From NCBI GenBank assembly GCA_023436495.1, contig JAEZIT010000045.1, positions 1 through 61,617 on the forward strand: DNA of 61,617 nt, written 5' to 3'. The notes beneath the pieces were generated by a model. It made no database searches. It saw nothing but the letters and a program-made list of their open reading frames with translations, and was not told the origin of the DNA. Positions 61,303 through 61,617 of this stretch are shown here, one piece after another. Origin of the DNA: Acidobacteriota bacterium. Its GTDB lineage: Bacteria; Acidobacteriota; Blastocatellia; Pyrinomonadales; Pyrinomonadaceae. Every line of letters begins with the position of its first letter. Position 1 is the first letter of the stretch. The translations under genes and the position numbers were made by a program.

Positions 61303-61613
61303 TGGCTCCTCCGGTACTGAGCAGCCAAGTCCCGCGCAGCTTTTCTCTCCTCATCGGTCATCTCCAGACGTTTGAACTCTTTTTCGCCGAACGCGATAAG
61401 GAAAAAGGCTCGTGAATACATGGCAGTTTGAGCCCTTTGCGCATCCGTGGGCGAACCGGATTCCTGTGCGCCATGCTCATCAAGCTCCTGCTTCCATTTC
61501 TTGACATCGGTTACCGTGACGGGCACCATCGCGGCAGTGCCGGGGATCGGAACAAGCACTGTCATCGTCGGAATCTTGTACTCCTTATCGAACCCGTGCG
61601 CAGGCGAGGTCAT
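61299..61613 (-). CDS. Hypothetical protein at the window edge, possibly the tail of an Rhs tip
   Basis: 104 residues from an ATG four bases from the edge; the frame may extend beyond the window. It is hydrophilic with helical C-terminus (DEERKAARDLAAQYRRSQ) and no signal peptide. It overlaps the next gene by four bases, the same coupling seen between tip B and its immunity gene, so it may be a toxin tip or its C-terminal end. No family recognised. Confidence 0.5.
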   Translation of the reverse strand: MTSPAHGFDKEYKIPTMTVLVPIPGTAAMVPVTVTDVKKWKQELDEHGAQESGSPTDAQRAQTAMYSRAFFLIAFGEKEFKRLEMTDEERKAARDLAAQYRRSQ

Positions 61614-61617
61614 GTCC

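Overview
The window is dense bacterial chromosome of moderate GC with short gaps, divergent and convergent gene pairs and several translationally coupled operons. The gene set suggests an acidobacterium, most likely of class Blastocatellia (Pyrinomonadaceae-like). The reasons are two Oar-type TonB-dependent receptors with an N-terminal carboxypeptidase-regulatory domain, three separate TonB C-terminal proteins, DUF4388 and M13/S8/S9 peptidases, an HspR/HAIR-controlled dnaK operon and Rhs tip cassettes. This placement is inference from gene content; no 16S rRNA, tRNA or other RNA gene was recognised.

Layout. 1-8.6 kb: a truncated secreted subtilase, a DUF4388 protein, a full SMC protein with an unusual head insertion, an exported unknown and a CapA-like protein. 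8.7-13.8 kb: an M13 peptidase, then an overlapping HD phosphohydrolase / TonB-like / acyltransferase operon. 14-24.4 kb: an Oar-like receptor, a TPR protein, GTP cyclohydrolase II, a sigma factor with a soluble zinc anti-sigma factor, an ABC exporter and a UdgX-type uracil-DNA glycosylase. 24.4-31.5 kb: an RRM protein, a patatin, a cytoplasmic-looking subtilase with a zinc ribbon, a zinc-ribbon/TonB protein, a UvrD-family helicase and a SIMPL protein. 31.6-41.9 kb: ybaB-recR-acyltransferase, Nudix plus phosphoribosyltransferase, a TonB protein followed by a lone SRA-like protein, an S9 peptidase, a GNAT-like protein, tyrS, a phosphoesterase and pgsA. 41.9-54.8 kb: a very large hybrid histidine kinase, dnaK-dnaJ-hspR, a second Oar-like receptor, REP-like palindromes and a methyltransferase.

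54.9-61.6 kb is the accessory region and the most interesting part. It looks like a graveyard of Rhs C-terminal tips. Four separate pieces of the same Rhs core (recognisable by the FTGYQKDDETQ segment) lie head to tail on the minus strand. Each piece begins at or within a few dozen bases of the stop codon of an immunity-like gene. Two still carry complete variable tips after a GLDW boundary, one tip is frameshifted, and one core piece is only about 50 bases long. The immunity-like genes include predicted lipoproteins and membrane-anchored proteins. The full-length Rhs donor, if present, should lie to the right of the window.

The dnaK region gives the cleanest regulatory picture. A near-consensus sigma-70 promoter lies upstream of dnaK with its -35 inside a HAIR-like inverted repeat, and the HspR repressor gene closes the same operon, so the locus should be autoregulated.
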